This document shows, piece after piece, positions 10,818 through 21,045 of a stretch of 64,000 nucleotides of DNA (the stretch's first letter is position 1; each line of letters starts with the position of its first letter). The stretch comes from Fomitopsis serialis (lineage: Eukaryota; Basidiomycota; Agaricomycetes; Polyporales; Fomitopsidaceae), in NCBI RefSeq assembly GCF_022376445.1, contig NW_025955062.1, forward strand, positions 81,657 to 145,656, read 5' to 3'. The notes below the pieces were generated by a model. The model ran no database searches. It was not told the DNA's origin and saw nothing but the letters and a program-made list of their open reading frames with translations. The translations under genes and the position numbers were made by a program.

Positions 10818-11442
10818 ATGCGCCCCCACGCCGCCTTCCCCGTACTTCTCGCCTGGGCGCTCGCCGCCACCGCGCGCCCGATCGCAAGAGAGTAAGTCAG
10901 GTGACTCCCCCGGTGGCTGAGCCCCTCCTGTGCAGCAGCACTGACCCCCGACGCGTTTCTCCCGCACAGCGACGGCGACTCGGACGACGGCACGCCGCCC
11001 TCGCCAGAGAGCAGCGGCTGGGTCATCGCCGTGGTGATTGTCATCGGTGCGTCGCACTCCGGCTCTCCGTACCGAGTCCTCGGCTGATGCGCCGTCTCTA
11101 CGCAGTATTCGTGATCCTCGCCGTCGTCGCCACCGTCGTCTGGGTCAGCATCCGCCAGCGCAGGCGGAGAAAGGAGCGTGCGCAGCGCGCCATCGCTCGC
11201 ACCACACGGGAAGCACGGCGGCGGCAGTCAAGGCGACCCGAGTCGCCCGCCTCGTCGACCTCCTCGGACGAGTCTGTAGTGCTCGAGGTGAGTTGCCGTC
11301 TGCGTCCCGTGAGCTATCCGGCCTTAGACTCGAACAGTCCCTACCGGCCGACGACGTGAAGGCCAAGCCTCCCAAGAACGACCCCAAGTCTAGCCCGGGC
11401 AGCGGATCCTCCGACGGACACGGAACGAAACCACAATGGTGA
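10818..11442 (+). CDS. Small single-pass membrane protein with signal peptide, unknown function
   Basis: Four short exons join in frame. The first encodes a clean signal peptide (MRPHAAFPVLLAWALAATARP), the second a short acidic Ser/Asp/Pro ectodomain leading to SSGWVIAVVIVI, the third completes a transmembrane helix (FVILAVVATVVWVSI) followed by a very basic stop-transfer segment RQRRRRKERAQR, and the last a Ser/Pro/Lys-rich tail ending GHGTKPQW. Splice sites are GTAAGT, GTGCGT and GTGAGT with matching AGs. The architecture (signal, tiny ectodomain, one helix, Arg-rich cytosolic tail) is like many fungal Mid2-type or orphan type I proteins, but I cannot name a family. Frame continuity over three introns makes the gene believable. 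Confidence 0.6.
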
Positions 11443-12069
11443 CTTGCGCTCGGACCGACGATACCTACATGAACTCTACCTGCACCGCGTCCCAGCGCTG
11501 CCCCACGCCAGCTGCGCGTCCGGCCTGGATAGCCGCTAGTCCAGCACGCAGACGCACACAGCGAGGTGTGCATCACGACCCCCCACGCGCGCGCCCGACC
11601 ACTGAACGCCGCCGAAGACTACCATACTCCTTAAGTATACTGTACGGTTCGCATTGGGGAGACATGAGCAGAAGACACCCGCTACACTGTATTTTTATTC
11701 GTCTTGGCACTAGACAGTCGCCTGTGAGCCTCGTTGGCGTGTAGCCCTGATACCACTCGACTTCGGCATTGCACATGCAGTCCTTGCCTCGAAGCGGATG
11801 TACATGTATGCTGTGATATCTAGGTGGCATACATAGCAGAGCAGACACAAGTACTACCTACCGTTACATCGTCGCGCGCAGCGCGCCGTACCGTCGCCGG
11901 TGCGACGCACGCAATACATGGGATTTCGTAACTACAACAACCAGGCACTTCTCGTCACCACACCTCAAATCGCATCACAGAACACATCCCTCGTCACAAA
12001 GTTCCAAGTTCAAGAACGACAACCGTCGCCGCGCCCAGCCAATAGCTAGCAGCTCCCCAGCAACCCTCC
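11443..12069. other. 3' spacer, convergent genes
   Basis: No gene is supported. The stretch separates the stop of the small membrane-protein gene from the stop of the minus-strand phosphatase-regulator gene and presumably carries both 3' untranslated regions. Confidence 0.4.
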
Positions 12070-15000
12070 TCACTGAGTCCGTTCCGCCTTCCCCTGGGGC
12101 GACCCCCCGCCGAACTCGTCGAGCGAGCCCGTGCTCGACGTGCTCGCGAAGCTCCAGCTCCCCGCGCCGCCCCCGTCCGCCGACCCGCTCTCCGCGCTCT
12201 GGAAGTCGCCAAAGTCGCCGAACGAGTCGAACGACGCGTCCTCGAGGTGCTCCGCCTCGGGCTCGGGCTCCTCGGCGAGGCGCGACGTGGACGAGAACGT
12301 GAATGGGTCCACCCCGCTCGCCGCCGCCGTGTCGGAGAAGGGGCCGAAGGTGTCCTGGAGGGATGGTTAGTATGGGATGGGGAGCAGTGAGGGAGCGGAT
12401 CGGAGGTGTACGTACGTCGTCGAAGGGGTCTTCGAAGGGGCCGCTGTTGTGACTCTGGCTGTTAGATGGAGCGAAGGCATCCTATCGGCGGGATGAGTGA
12501 ATAGACATTGTTTCAACCGCTGGCGGGACGTACGTCAAACCCACTCGTACTGAGCGGTCTTCGATCGCCTTCATGCTGCCGCGCAGACACGGGCGGCGGG
12601 CGGAGGTCGAACGTCGAATGGGCTAGCCACCCGCCGTCCTCCTCCTCATCGTCCGACGCCTCGTCCGCCGACTCGAAATGCTCCGCGGACTGCATCTCCT
12701 GCGCCAGGTACTGCGCGAACTGTCACACATCACAATGAACACATCAGCACACCTCCGACGCCGGAACGAACAGCAGAAGAACAGGGAAGGGAAGAGACGC
12801 GCTTACATGCGGCGGCCCCGCCCGCGAAAACTCCTCGTCGTCATCGTCCATCGTACCAAAGTCCGCGCTCCCCTCGCGCATCTTCGCCGTCCGCCGGAAC
12901 TCGCCCTTCATCTGGCCCTCGCCGTCCTCGCCGTCCTGCTGCGCGGCTCGCCCCGGCGCCGTGCCCGTGTCCGCCTCGTCGACCTTCCACGCCGCGGACC
13001 CGTTGCGCATGCCCGGCGCGACGACGGGCTTGCCCCCGCCGAGCAGGATCGTGTCCTTCTTCTTCGTCTCCTTGTACCGCCCCGTCACGTACTCGTCCCA
13101 CTCCGGCTGCGGCGCGTACTGCGCGGCGAGCAGCCGCAAGTCGGGCGGGAAGTGCTCGAGTGCGCCGATCACGTCCTCGGAGATGAGCGTTAGGTGGCCC
13201 ATGTAGCCCAGGCGGACGCCTTTCGGCTTTGCACTGATATGTAGGGTTAGGGAGTAGAAGAGATGATGGACCGTGGCACGGACCTTTCCTGATCGTTTCG
13301 CTTTGAGCCCTCGATGATGCGGTGCATCAATCGCGCGTCCCGGAATAGTGCTATTGTGAGCTCGCGGTTGAACCCACCGTCGATTCGACCTGTCAGAATC
13401 TGATGGATGAGGTCGTACACTACACTGTGAAGAAAATTGTTCCAAGGAAAGTCGAAAAACAGATCCTTTGTTCGTCGTCAGCCCGCTTGTCCAGTCAAGA
13501 ACAGGTAACAGACCCACGAGAAGGGTAGACACGACGTTGGCTTCAAGAAACCGCTGCTTCAGCCTCTCGCCGAGTACCGGACGCCCGTTGGCGAAGTTCT
13601 CCATTGTGCTCTGTCTCCGGGTGCTCCGGCGAGAACTACTTGACCGCGGTCTTGAAAGCGTGTCCGTATCTGATCCAGAATTCCAAGAGTTTTGGCGTGG
13701 AAGTGTGATGGCGGGCACATCTGTGGGGGAGGTACCGGGAGAGGGCACCAGGTTGGCTGATGGGACGAAGCTCGGTGATGATGAGGATGGAACGGAGGGT
13801 GATGATGAGAGTAGAGGAGACGAGCGGGAGAGGGGAGACGCCGTCAGAAGAGGATCCTTGTTCACGTTGGACCCTGGTTCATCGTACATGGCAATTTCTT
13901 CCATGGCGTCGTCATCGGAGCTGCCCGGTTCGTCGTCCCCGCTCATATCCTCGTCAGAGTCCAGAAGCGACGACGAGTCGTTTTGCGCATTATGAACGGG
14001 GAAGTCGTGAGCGGGTTCGACCTCGTCGCCCTCTTCGTCGTCCATGTCATCCTCGTTCGGTTCGCCACCGGAGCCGATAGCAATAACCTGAGCCAGTTGT
14101 TCCAGTGCGGACAATCCACCCTGTAGCCGACCAGAGGCATCGTACAGATTGTCATATTCCCGTGGTCGATTGAGCAATGACATATTTGATGCGTGCAATA
14201 GCTCAGCATAGAGCTCGCATATCCGGTAACGTTCGAAGGTTAACGGCGTCAATTCGCCCACTGTGGTCAAGACATGCCCACTCTAAACATAGTGTTAGTA
14301 ACCGGGGGATTGGCAAGGGCGAGTAATGTTACCATGGATCTTGGTTGCCGGAGGAATTGCTGCAATGTGTCCAACTTGTCGCACATGATATCCAGCAAAG
14401 GTCCGAGGTGCACGACGCCCATACGGTTAACCATTTCGTTGAACGCCGCCTCGAGCGCCTCGCGGCCACCCTGCCTATTCATCTGTAGCTGCTGCTGTAT
14501 CTGTATCAGCCGGTTGCGCAGTGTGTGGAACAGATACGGCTCAAAATAGTCCGAGTTGTTTTGCCGAATCAGCTCGATGATGATGCAAATAGACTGCACG
14601 ACAGATGATGCAGCGCACTCCGGGTCGGCTTTCGTTTGCGCAGAGTCGGCTTGGATTGTCTCAGGGCCAGTAGGTGTTGAGGGTTCCGGTACGGTCGGGC
14701 CAAAATCACAGAGGATATAGCTAACTAGCTTGGAGACGCTGTCACGGTGAGCCAGCTCTCTTGCAAAGCAGTTTGAGGGCGAGACTTGGTTGTCAGCAAT
14801 GCCAGCGCCAGGTGAAGGAGCAGCCATGGAGATGATGCCCTTGATGAGCTCGGAGACGACCGTGTGCATGTCGGGGCTGTAAGCAGGGGAAAGCAGGTCG
14901 ACGAGGCGAGACATAAGGTTCTCTTCGGATAGCCACTACACGCCTTGAGGTAAGAGGAGTTCGGGGTAGAGCATACTGCAGAGCAAAGAGAACATACGTC

Positions 15001-15740
15001 GAGAACGGTTGCACCGGCGGGCTGCTCGTCCAGCTGGATGATCCTGACGAGCAGGTCGGCGAACGCGGGAGTCTCGATGTGGCGAAGCAGTCGGTCTACG
15101 ATGTTCGGTTGCGATCGAATGAAAGCAAGCATCTGAGCACGGAGCTCCATATTCACTTCCACAAATGTGAGAGGAAGAAAAACGCGTTCACCTCCGCAGG
15201 CTTTTTGCTCAAGAAAACAGCATTTATCTTGGCGAACTGGGACGCCATGACCATCTGCGTCTTCATGTCTTCTGGTGACCTGTCCATGACTGTCTCCCAA
15301 AATGGGGTGAGCAACTGCTCGCGGTTGTTGAGGCATGTTTCTACTATGGTCCATATTTCGCTGCACAGGACCTCGGTGGAGACGTATGGGTACCTTCAGT
15401 CATAGCCGTCATACCACCGACCTGAGTAATCGCACAGAACACGCAAGAATGGACTCATGGCTCACTTGAATCGACCCCTATCCTCCCCCTCAATCTGGCC
15501 CGTCACATAGCCAAGCAAGCGCTGCAGCACATCTATCCGCTGGAAGTAGCTGACGAGTCGCGTGTTCTGGGCTTTGCACTCCTGGAGCAGGTCGTCTTCG
15601 TCTAAGATAGCCTCTAATGATACGTCCTCCTTATCCAGGAGACTATCAATCGTGGACGCATTGTGGAAGCCAAATCTGTCGACGGTAGATGTGAAGCGGT
15701 CAATTGAGAGTAGCTATCGTGGTCACTACCTCCAGAACAT
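12070..15740 (-). CDS. SIT4-associated protein (SAP/PP6 regulatory subunit)
   Basis: SAP-family proteins bind the PP2A-like phosphatase Sit4/PP6 and direct it in G1 progression and nutrient signalling. A tiny first exon (MFWR) splices to FGFHNASTIDSLLDKEDVSL, then AILDEDDLLQECKAQNTRLV and QRIDVLQRLLGYVTGQIEGE, the family's N-terminal signature. The helical core follows (SRLVDLLSPAYS, IIELIRQNNSDYFEPYLFHT, TPLTFERYRICELYAELLHA, FPWNNFLHSVVYDLI, ARLMHRIIEGSKRNDQES, VRLGYMGHLTLISEDVIGAL). Between these lies an acidic, Ser-rich insert. The C-terminal tail is disordered with repeated Asp-Pro-Phe and Phe-Gly-Asp-Phe motifs and ends KAERTQ. Frame is kept across all introns I checked, in contrast to ILV2. 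The start at 15740 is set by MFWRFGFHN, which matches the family start. Confidence 0.88.
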
Positions 15741-16262
15741 GCGGGACCGCAAAGGCTATACGATGGACTGATGTTGCCTGCTTTGTCGTATCACCAGTCA
15801 GTCGCTGACAGTAGTTTGAAAGCAGTATAGACAGGCCGAAGCAGTGAGTGTAGGTGTATAGCAGGGGGTGTAGGTGCTGCTAGCGTCTATCGCCATTTCT
15901 GTCATAGACGCGTCTTCGAGCACTCACTCCTTCAGTGTGTCGATCTTCGGATGTTCCCCGGGCACAACTTATACTACAAGCTTTCTACGTCTTCTATTTC
16001 ATGATTGCCACGTCTTGCGCATTTTTCATCATAATAGAGTAGAGAAGTATCGTCACACCAGCAGCCCCAGTGCGCAATCCACGTAATAAGAGCCTAGGAA
16101 GGCTTACTCGGGGCGGACAGACCCGGACCGCAGTAGTCCACGGGGCACAAATGTCAATGGGTAGAAGACTGCCCTCCCCTCCGTCAAAGAGGACTTCTTA
16201 ACCTGCCCAGAGGAGACTAGCCAATGGGCATGCCTGCATGTGCAGCGAATGCATATCGTACA
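15741..16262. other. Spacer between the SAP gene start and MTU1 end
   Basis: No coding feature is recognised. It should contain the promoter of the SAP gene (reading left from 15740) and the 3' region of MTU1. Confidence 0.4.
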
Positions 16263-17811
16263 TCAGAGTGGTTCCATGATTGTCCCACATCCCAAGACAC
16301 GATCTCCATCCAATACAACGGCAACTTGTCCCGGAGCGACGTGCTTTTGTGGCTCTGCAAAAGTCAAACGCAGAGCATCTTCTTCCGCGCCTCTGAAAGT
16401 GCCGAAAGGTCAAGACGAGTACTGTAGAGCGCGGTCACGGAATACTTACCTCCGTACGGTGCACGCGACATCGGGTGTACGATATCCAAACTTCACACGA
16501 CAGTGGAAAGCATTGTCTGTATTTAAAGCAGATGGCACAGAGTCGTGCCAGATCCATTGGAATCCCGATGCTACCAAGCCTTTGAAATATAAGGCGGGGT
16601 GATCTCTGCCAAAAAGTAAAGTCAGTCTGCATCGAGAGACATCATCCTCAGGGAAACGTGCTACTTACGATCCGGGCACAACATAGACAATGTTATGTTC
16701 CAAATCTTTTCTTGCGACGTACGCCTTGCGATCCAGACCCGATATCCGGGCATTTTGACCAATTGTGTACTGCCATAACCCCTGATGACGACCAACAGTT
16801 CGGTTGGTCTCGAGGTCCACAACCGAGCCAGGATTAGGGGTGATGTACTGTGCTGAGCGAGACAAAATCAATCAACTATGAAAGCTTACTTGAATTGAAC
16901 GAACCTAGGAAGTCGTTAAATCTCCTTTTCTCGCCCACAAAGCATATACCCATGCTTTCCTGTCTCGCCGCTGTCGGCAAGCCCGCCTTGCGTGCCAGTT
17001 CACGCACTTCACGCTTGCTGAAAGGGGCGAGCGGGAAGATAGTACGCGCAAGGCTCTGCTCGGAGATGGCTGAGAGGTAGTATGTTTGGTCTTTTGTCCT
17101 GTCCTTTGGTCTAATGAGCGTCGGACGCAGGACCGGGGTACCTCCAGCGGACTCGGAGATTAGAGAACGGTGCGCAACCCACGCCTTGTTAGCGTAATGT
17201 CCTGGAAAAATATCGCAATGATTAAGTTGTGATGCAAAACGACTAGGAAACCAACCTGTAGCAAGCCAGTAGTCTCCGTCCGCCAGTTGATCTACCAATC
17301 CGCCGAACTTGACTTCCCTGCACAAGGCAGGACATATCAGAGAACTGCCCATTGAGCTGCACGTATACACTCACTTATTACACCAAATATCGGGATTAGG
17401 GGTGTAACCCTTTCGCCACATGTCGAGACATGGTTCAAAGACTCGGGTCCAGTATTGACGAGACAAGTCTACCTGAGCGGCTATGAATCTCAATACAACG
17501 ACGCACAACTATGGAATTTACATACCATCTTGCATGGGATATCCAGCTTGTGGCAGACAAGTTGCACATCCTCCCAGTCTTTCTCCCATTCGCAGCCATG
17601 GTCGGTGCCCGATTCGTCCCGGGTATCCCAGTTCCTCATGAAGACGGCGGTTAAGGCGTAGTCCTGATAAACAATGTAAATCAAAGTCGTTGTGTCGATG
17701 GTCTATGAGTCCATGTACCTTTTCGCTGAGAAGCTTGGCTACGACTGAAGAGTCTACACCTCCCGACATCGCCACGACCACTGACCGCAACATGAGTATA
17801 AGCCTATTCAT
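16263..17811 (-). CDS. MTU1: Mitochondrial tRNA 2-thiouridylase (MnmA/TRMU family)
   Basis: The enzyme puts sulfur on the wobble uridine (position 34) of mitochondrial Lys, Glu and Gln tRNAs (yeast Slm3, bacterial MnmA). The PP-loop SGGVDSS lies at residues 16-22 after MNRLILMLRS. Then come ALTAVFMRNWD, the first catalytic Cys in TPNPDIWCNK, FGGLVDQL, KDQTYYLSAISEQSL, the second catalytic Cys in ESMGICFVGEKRR, GSVVDLETNRTVGRHQGLWQ, YTIGQNARI and a beta-barrel tail ending GCGTIMEPL. At least five introns are visible. The same frame is open further upstream to 17997; I prefer 17811 because SGGVDSS then sits near the N terminus, but an upstream start could add a targeting peptide. It is divergent from the TRF4-type gene. 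Confidence 0.88.
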
Positions 17812-18105
17812 GACATGCCTCGGCACATACCACGGTCCCCCTTCTTGGGCTCGAGCCTCGGTGCATGATGTTTGTAGGTCGAGAAACAGCGCCGTACTAG
17901 AGACGGCCAACTCCTCATGAACTTCAGGAAGGATCAGCAGCCGAGCGTATGTTTGGATCGGAAGCCCTTGCCAAACAATTCCCATTTCCGGCATCACGAT
18001 CGTGGGCGAATCTCCATCCGAATCTGCATTTGTGGCGAGCGCCGAGTCTCTGTTGAACCCGCCACAGTCGTGGTACTGTATACGCCCGAATCATTTCGCT
18101 CTCTG
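17812..18105. promoter_or_regulatory. Shared upstream region of MTU1 and the TRF4-type gene
   Basis: About 294 bases separate the two start codons, so both promoters must fit here. Open frames from both genes extend into this stretch, which makes both start choices slightly uncertain. I see no clear TATA element. Confidence 0.5.
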
Positions 18106-20239
18106 ATGTCCGGATCCAAGCCACCATCCTCCAGGAGCACTCCAGCTGCACAACAAAATGCGGGCTCGAATACAGAACGACGGCCGGATGATCGACGTGC
18201 TCGGCGGCGCAAGGCGAAGGAGAGACGCGAAGGGGAAGCGGGACCATCTGGGCTAAACACACCAGCGGAGCCAAGCGAGCAGAAGCCCACTGGGAAGAAG
18301 AGTCATGACACCTTTGAGGAGGCCGACTTCATCAAATTCACGTTCTCGGACGAAGAGGAGAAGGCGGAAGAGGAGCAGCCTCCAGTTAGGGAGTGGGATA
18401 AGGGTAAGGGCAAGGCTTCAGAGCGTGACCACGCAGGGAGGAAGCGGAAGTCGGACGAGTTTGACTTGGATGACGGATACGCGAACAAGAAGGAGCGTAT
18501 TGCAGCGGCTGCCCGGCAGGCACCGTGGGCCACTGACGTCGATTGGGAGAGTTGCGCGAATGTCGCTGAAATGTACGTCTTGAACGATGGATTTCTCATG
18601 CTTTCCGTGAATTCATGTATGAACTCAGGCTACATCGCGATGTGGAAGCCTTCGTGCATTACATATCGCCCACGCCCGAAGAAGACGAAGTGCGCTCGCT
18701 GGTCGTTGCGCAGATAGCACGGGCAGTACACGAGCGATTTCCGGACGCTCAAGTGCACCCATTCGGTAGCTACGAGACCAAGCTATACCTTCCCACTGGG
18801 TATGTCCTAGTGCCAGTCCCCCGTAATACCCGGTCTCACAGTCACCAAGGGATATTGATCTGGTGATCCATTCACAGTCAATGGCGCGTAGCGACAAGGA
18901 GAGCGTATTGCACTCTCTCGCAAATACCGTGAAGCGAGCGGGCATCACAGATAGAGTCCGAATCATCGCGAAGGCCAAAGTGCCGATTGTGAAATTCGTG
19001 ACTACACACGGACGCTTCTCTGTGGACATCAGTGTCAACCAAATCAATGGTGTCGCTGCTGGCAAGATGATTAGGCACTTTCTGCAAGAGCTGCCCGCTC
19101 TTCGCAGTCTCGTTCTCGTCATCAAGTCTTTCCTTGCCCAGCGTAGTATGAACGAGGTCTACACTGGCGGTCTTGGGAGCTATAGCATCGTCTGCCTAGC
19201 CATCAGCTTTCTGCAGATGCATCCAAAGGTCCGCAGAGGCGAGATAGACCCTTCCAAGAACCTGGGTGTCCTCGTCATGGAGTTCTTCGAGCTCTATGGC
19301 TGTTACTTCAACTACAGCGAAGTCGGCATATCAATCCGTGATGGCGGCACGTACTTCAACAAACGAAGGAGGGGATGGCTTGATTACGGGCAATCTAAAC
19401 TCTTGTCCATCGAGGATCCTGGAGACCCTTGTGAGTGTGCCACTCGACGCTGCCTGGGTCATCACTAAGACCATGACAGCGAATGACATCTCACGCGGCT
19501 CATACAACATTGCAAAAGTCCGAGCAACCCTCGCGGGTGCGCATGGGTTGATGACCTCTGCTGCGTACATGCAGGCAGGCTGGATCAGCGCGAACCGGGA
19601 TCGCCGGCGTGTCCGCCTTGGTGATGGCCTCAACCGTCCGCACCTGAGCATCCTCGCGAGGGTAATGGGTGTCACTCAGGAGGTATGGTAGTGATGTCAT
19701 CTGTTTTACCTGTTCGCTCAATGTCCATGCTCCAGACCATCAATCATCGACGGTTGGTACAAGAAGTCTTCGAATTAAGGGTGCTACACCGCATGCTCGG
19801 CATCGCCCCTCGAGTGGACATTGTATCGGACGTACCACAAGCTGCCTCGAATGGGAAGTCGAACGTCGGGCATAAGGAGAGTGTAGAGACGGCTTGCAAA
19901 GAGGCTGAGGTGGCATCCGCGTCTAATAAGTCAGCGGCAGAAGACGAGGAAGAAGACGAGGAAGAAGAGAGCAGGTACAAGATCGATGATCGCCGAGAAC
20001 CACCGCGAAAGCGCCGCAGGCTTGGACGCGAATCCGACATGCATACTGTGTTCACGACGGATGAAGAGGACCCAGAGGACGTGCAAGATTACAATCTGCA
20101 TGTGGTGGACGACGAGGACAGCGTGTCAGTTGCCAAAGGCGCGAAGCGTAGGGTGCCTCGACGTGATGCGAGTAGCAAAAGAGACTACTGGTTGTCGAAA
20201 GGCCTGGGATTCTCGGGAGATGCTAGTGATAGTGACTGA
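18106..20239 (+). CDS. TRF4: Non-canonical poly(A) polymerase of the Trf4/Cid14 type
   Basis: In the family this nuclear enzyme adds short poly(A) tails to aberrant RNAs as part of TRAMP, feeding the exosome. A charged, disordered N terminus (Lys/Arg/Glu-rich) leads to AAARQAPWATDVDWESCANV. The nucleotidyltransferase core has FGSYETKLYLPTG, an intron, then DIDLVIHSQ (two catalytic Asp) and GRFSVDISVNQINGV (third Asp). The PAP-associated region follows (VLVIKSFLAQRSMNEVYTGG, GVLVMEFFELYG, SIRDGGTYFNK, DISRGSYNIAKVRATLAGAH). The tail is acidic and basic, ending SGDASDSD. The intron before DIDLV must end at CACCAAG to keep frame. The frame is intact throughout. A MITE begins only 12 bases after the stop codon. 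Confidence 0.9.
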
Positions 20240-20250
20240 TATCATGCCAT

Positions 20251-20655
20251 GTACTACTGACGCTGAACCGGTAATGCAAACGGTACAGTAATGCAAACTG
20301 GCGGGTTTCTTCCTCCGTGTGCGCACGGAAAAATGTGCATCATGTCGCCACATGCTGTCTTACTATTCTCTCGTACGCATTAAGAGCTACCTGCTCTGTG
20401 CACCTCAGGAAAAATCGAAAGGTGCGATTTCAGCGCCTATTCTGCAGCGCCAGTTTTGGCGGGCGAACACAGTCGCTCATTTGCAGACGTGCAGACGACA
20501 TGTTCCCGCCCTCCTTCTGGCCTTGAAATATTTAAGGGTGTGCTCAAGATGTATGAAACTAAGTCTAGCAGGTTAAAATGGGAAAACCCTTTGTGTTGCG
20601 GGTGCAGGACAGTAATGCAAACGTGATTGCATTACCGGTTCAGCGTCAGTAGTAC
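20251..20655. mobile_element. MITE-like element with 29-base perfect terminal inverted repeats
   Basis: Positions 20251-20279 are exactly the reverse complement of 20627-20655. If the flanking TA at 20252-20253 and 20653-20654 is a target duplication, the element proper is 20254-20652 with 26-base ends beginning CTACTGACGC. Inside the ends the motif GTAATGCAA recurs at 20271, 20288, 20612 and, inverted, at 20627-20635, and ACAGTAATGCAAAC occurs as a direct repeat near both ends. No coding capacity is seen. TA duplication and subterminal repeats point to a non-autonomous Tc1/mariner or pogo-type element, but the superfamily is inference. Confidence 0.8.
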
Positions 20656-21045
20656 TTGCTATAGCCAGGCCTCCACGGTGTTCTGATCGCGTGTCAAGCG
20701 GACTCAGAGATACTCGGCAGTAGTACACATGTATCTCAACCTTGTTGTACGTCGACATCGTCTTTGAGCCACGACGACTGCTTCTGTTCTACTCTGTATT
20801 GTCGAGGCGTTCTTGTTCGGACTGCACACGACAGTGGCTTGTGGCAATTGCCAGTAAGCGAAACGCCGGCTGGCAAAACAAGCGCTTCCGGCGTACGGTC
20901 ACACCTCCCTGCATCAACCACCATCACCGCCGCCGTCGTTTCCTCTCGGACGAGTAGTTGCACTGCAGTCGCGGGTCGTCAGCGGTCACCGTCCTGCTCG
21001 CTCGTTTATGACCGATGTGAGTGCAGTACACGGCGCCAGCCATGG
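20656..21045. other. Upstream region of the large disordered-protein gene
   Basis: The downstream frame is open back to an ATG at 20764, but that N-terminal segment is rich in Cys, Arg and Ser and lacks the low-complexity character of the rest. I treat it as leader or promoter. An upstream intron with another first exon cannot be excluded. Confidence 0.4.
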
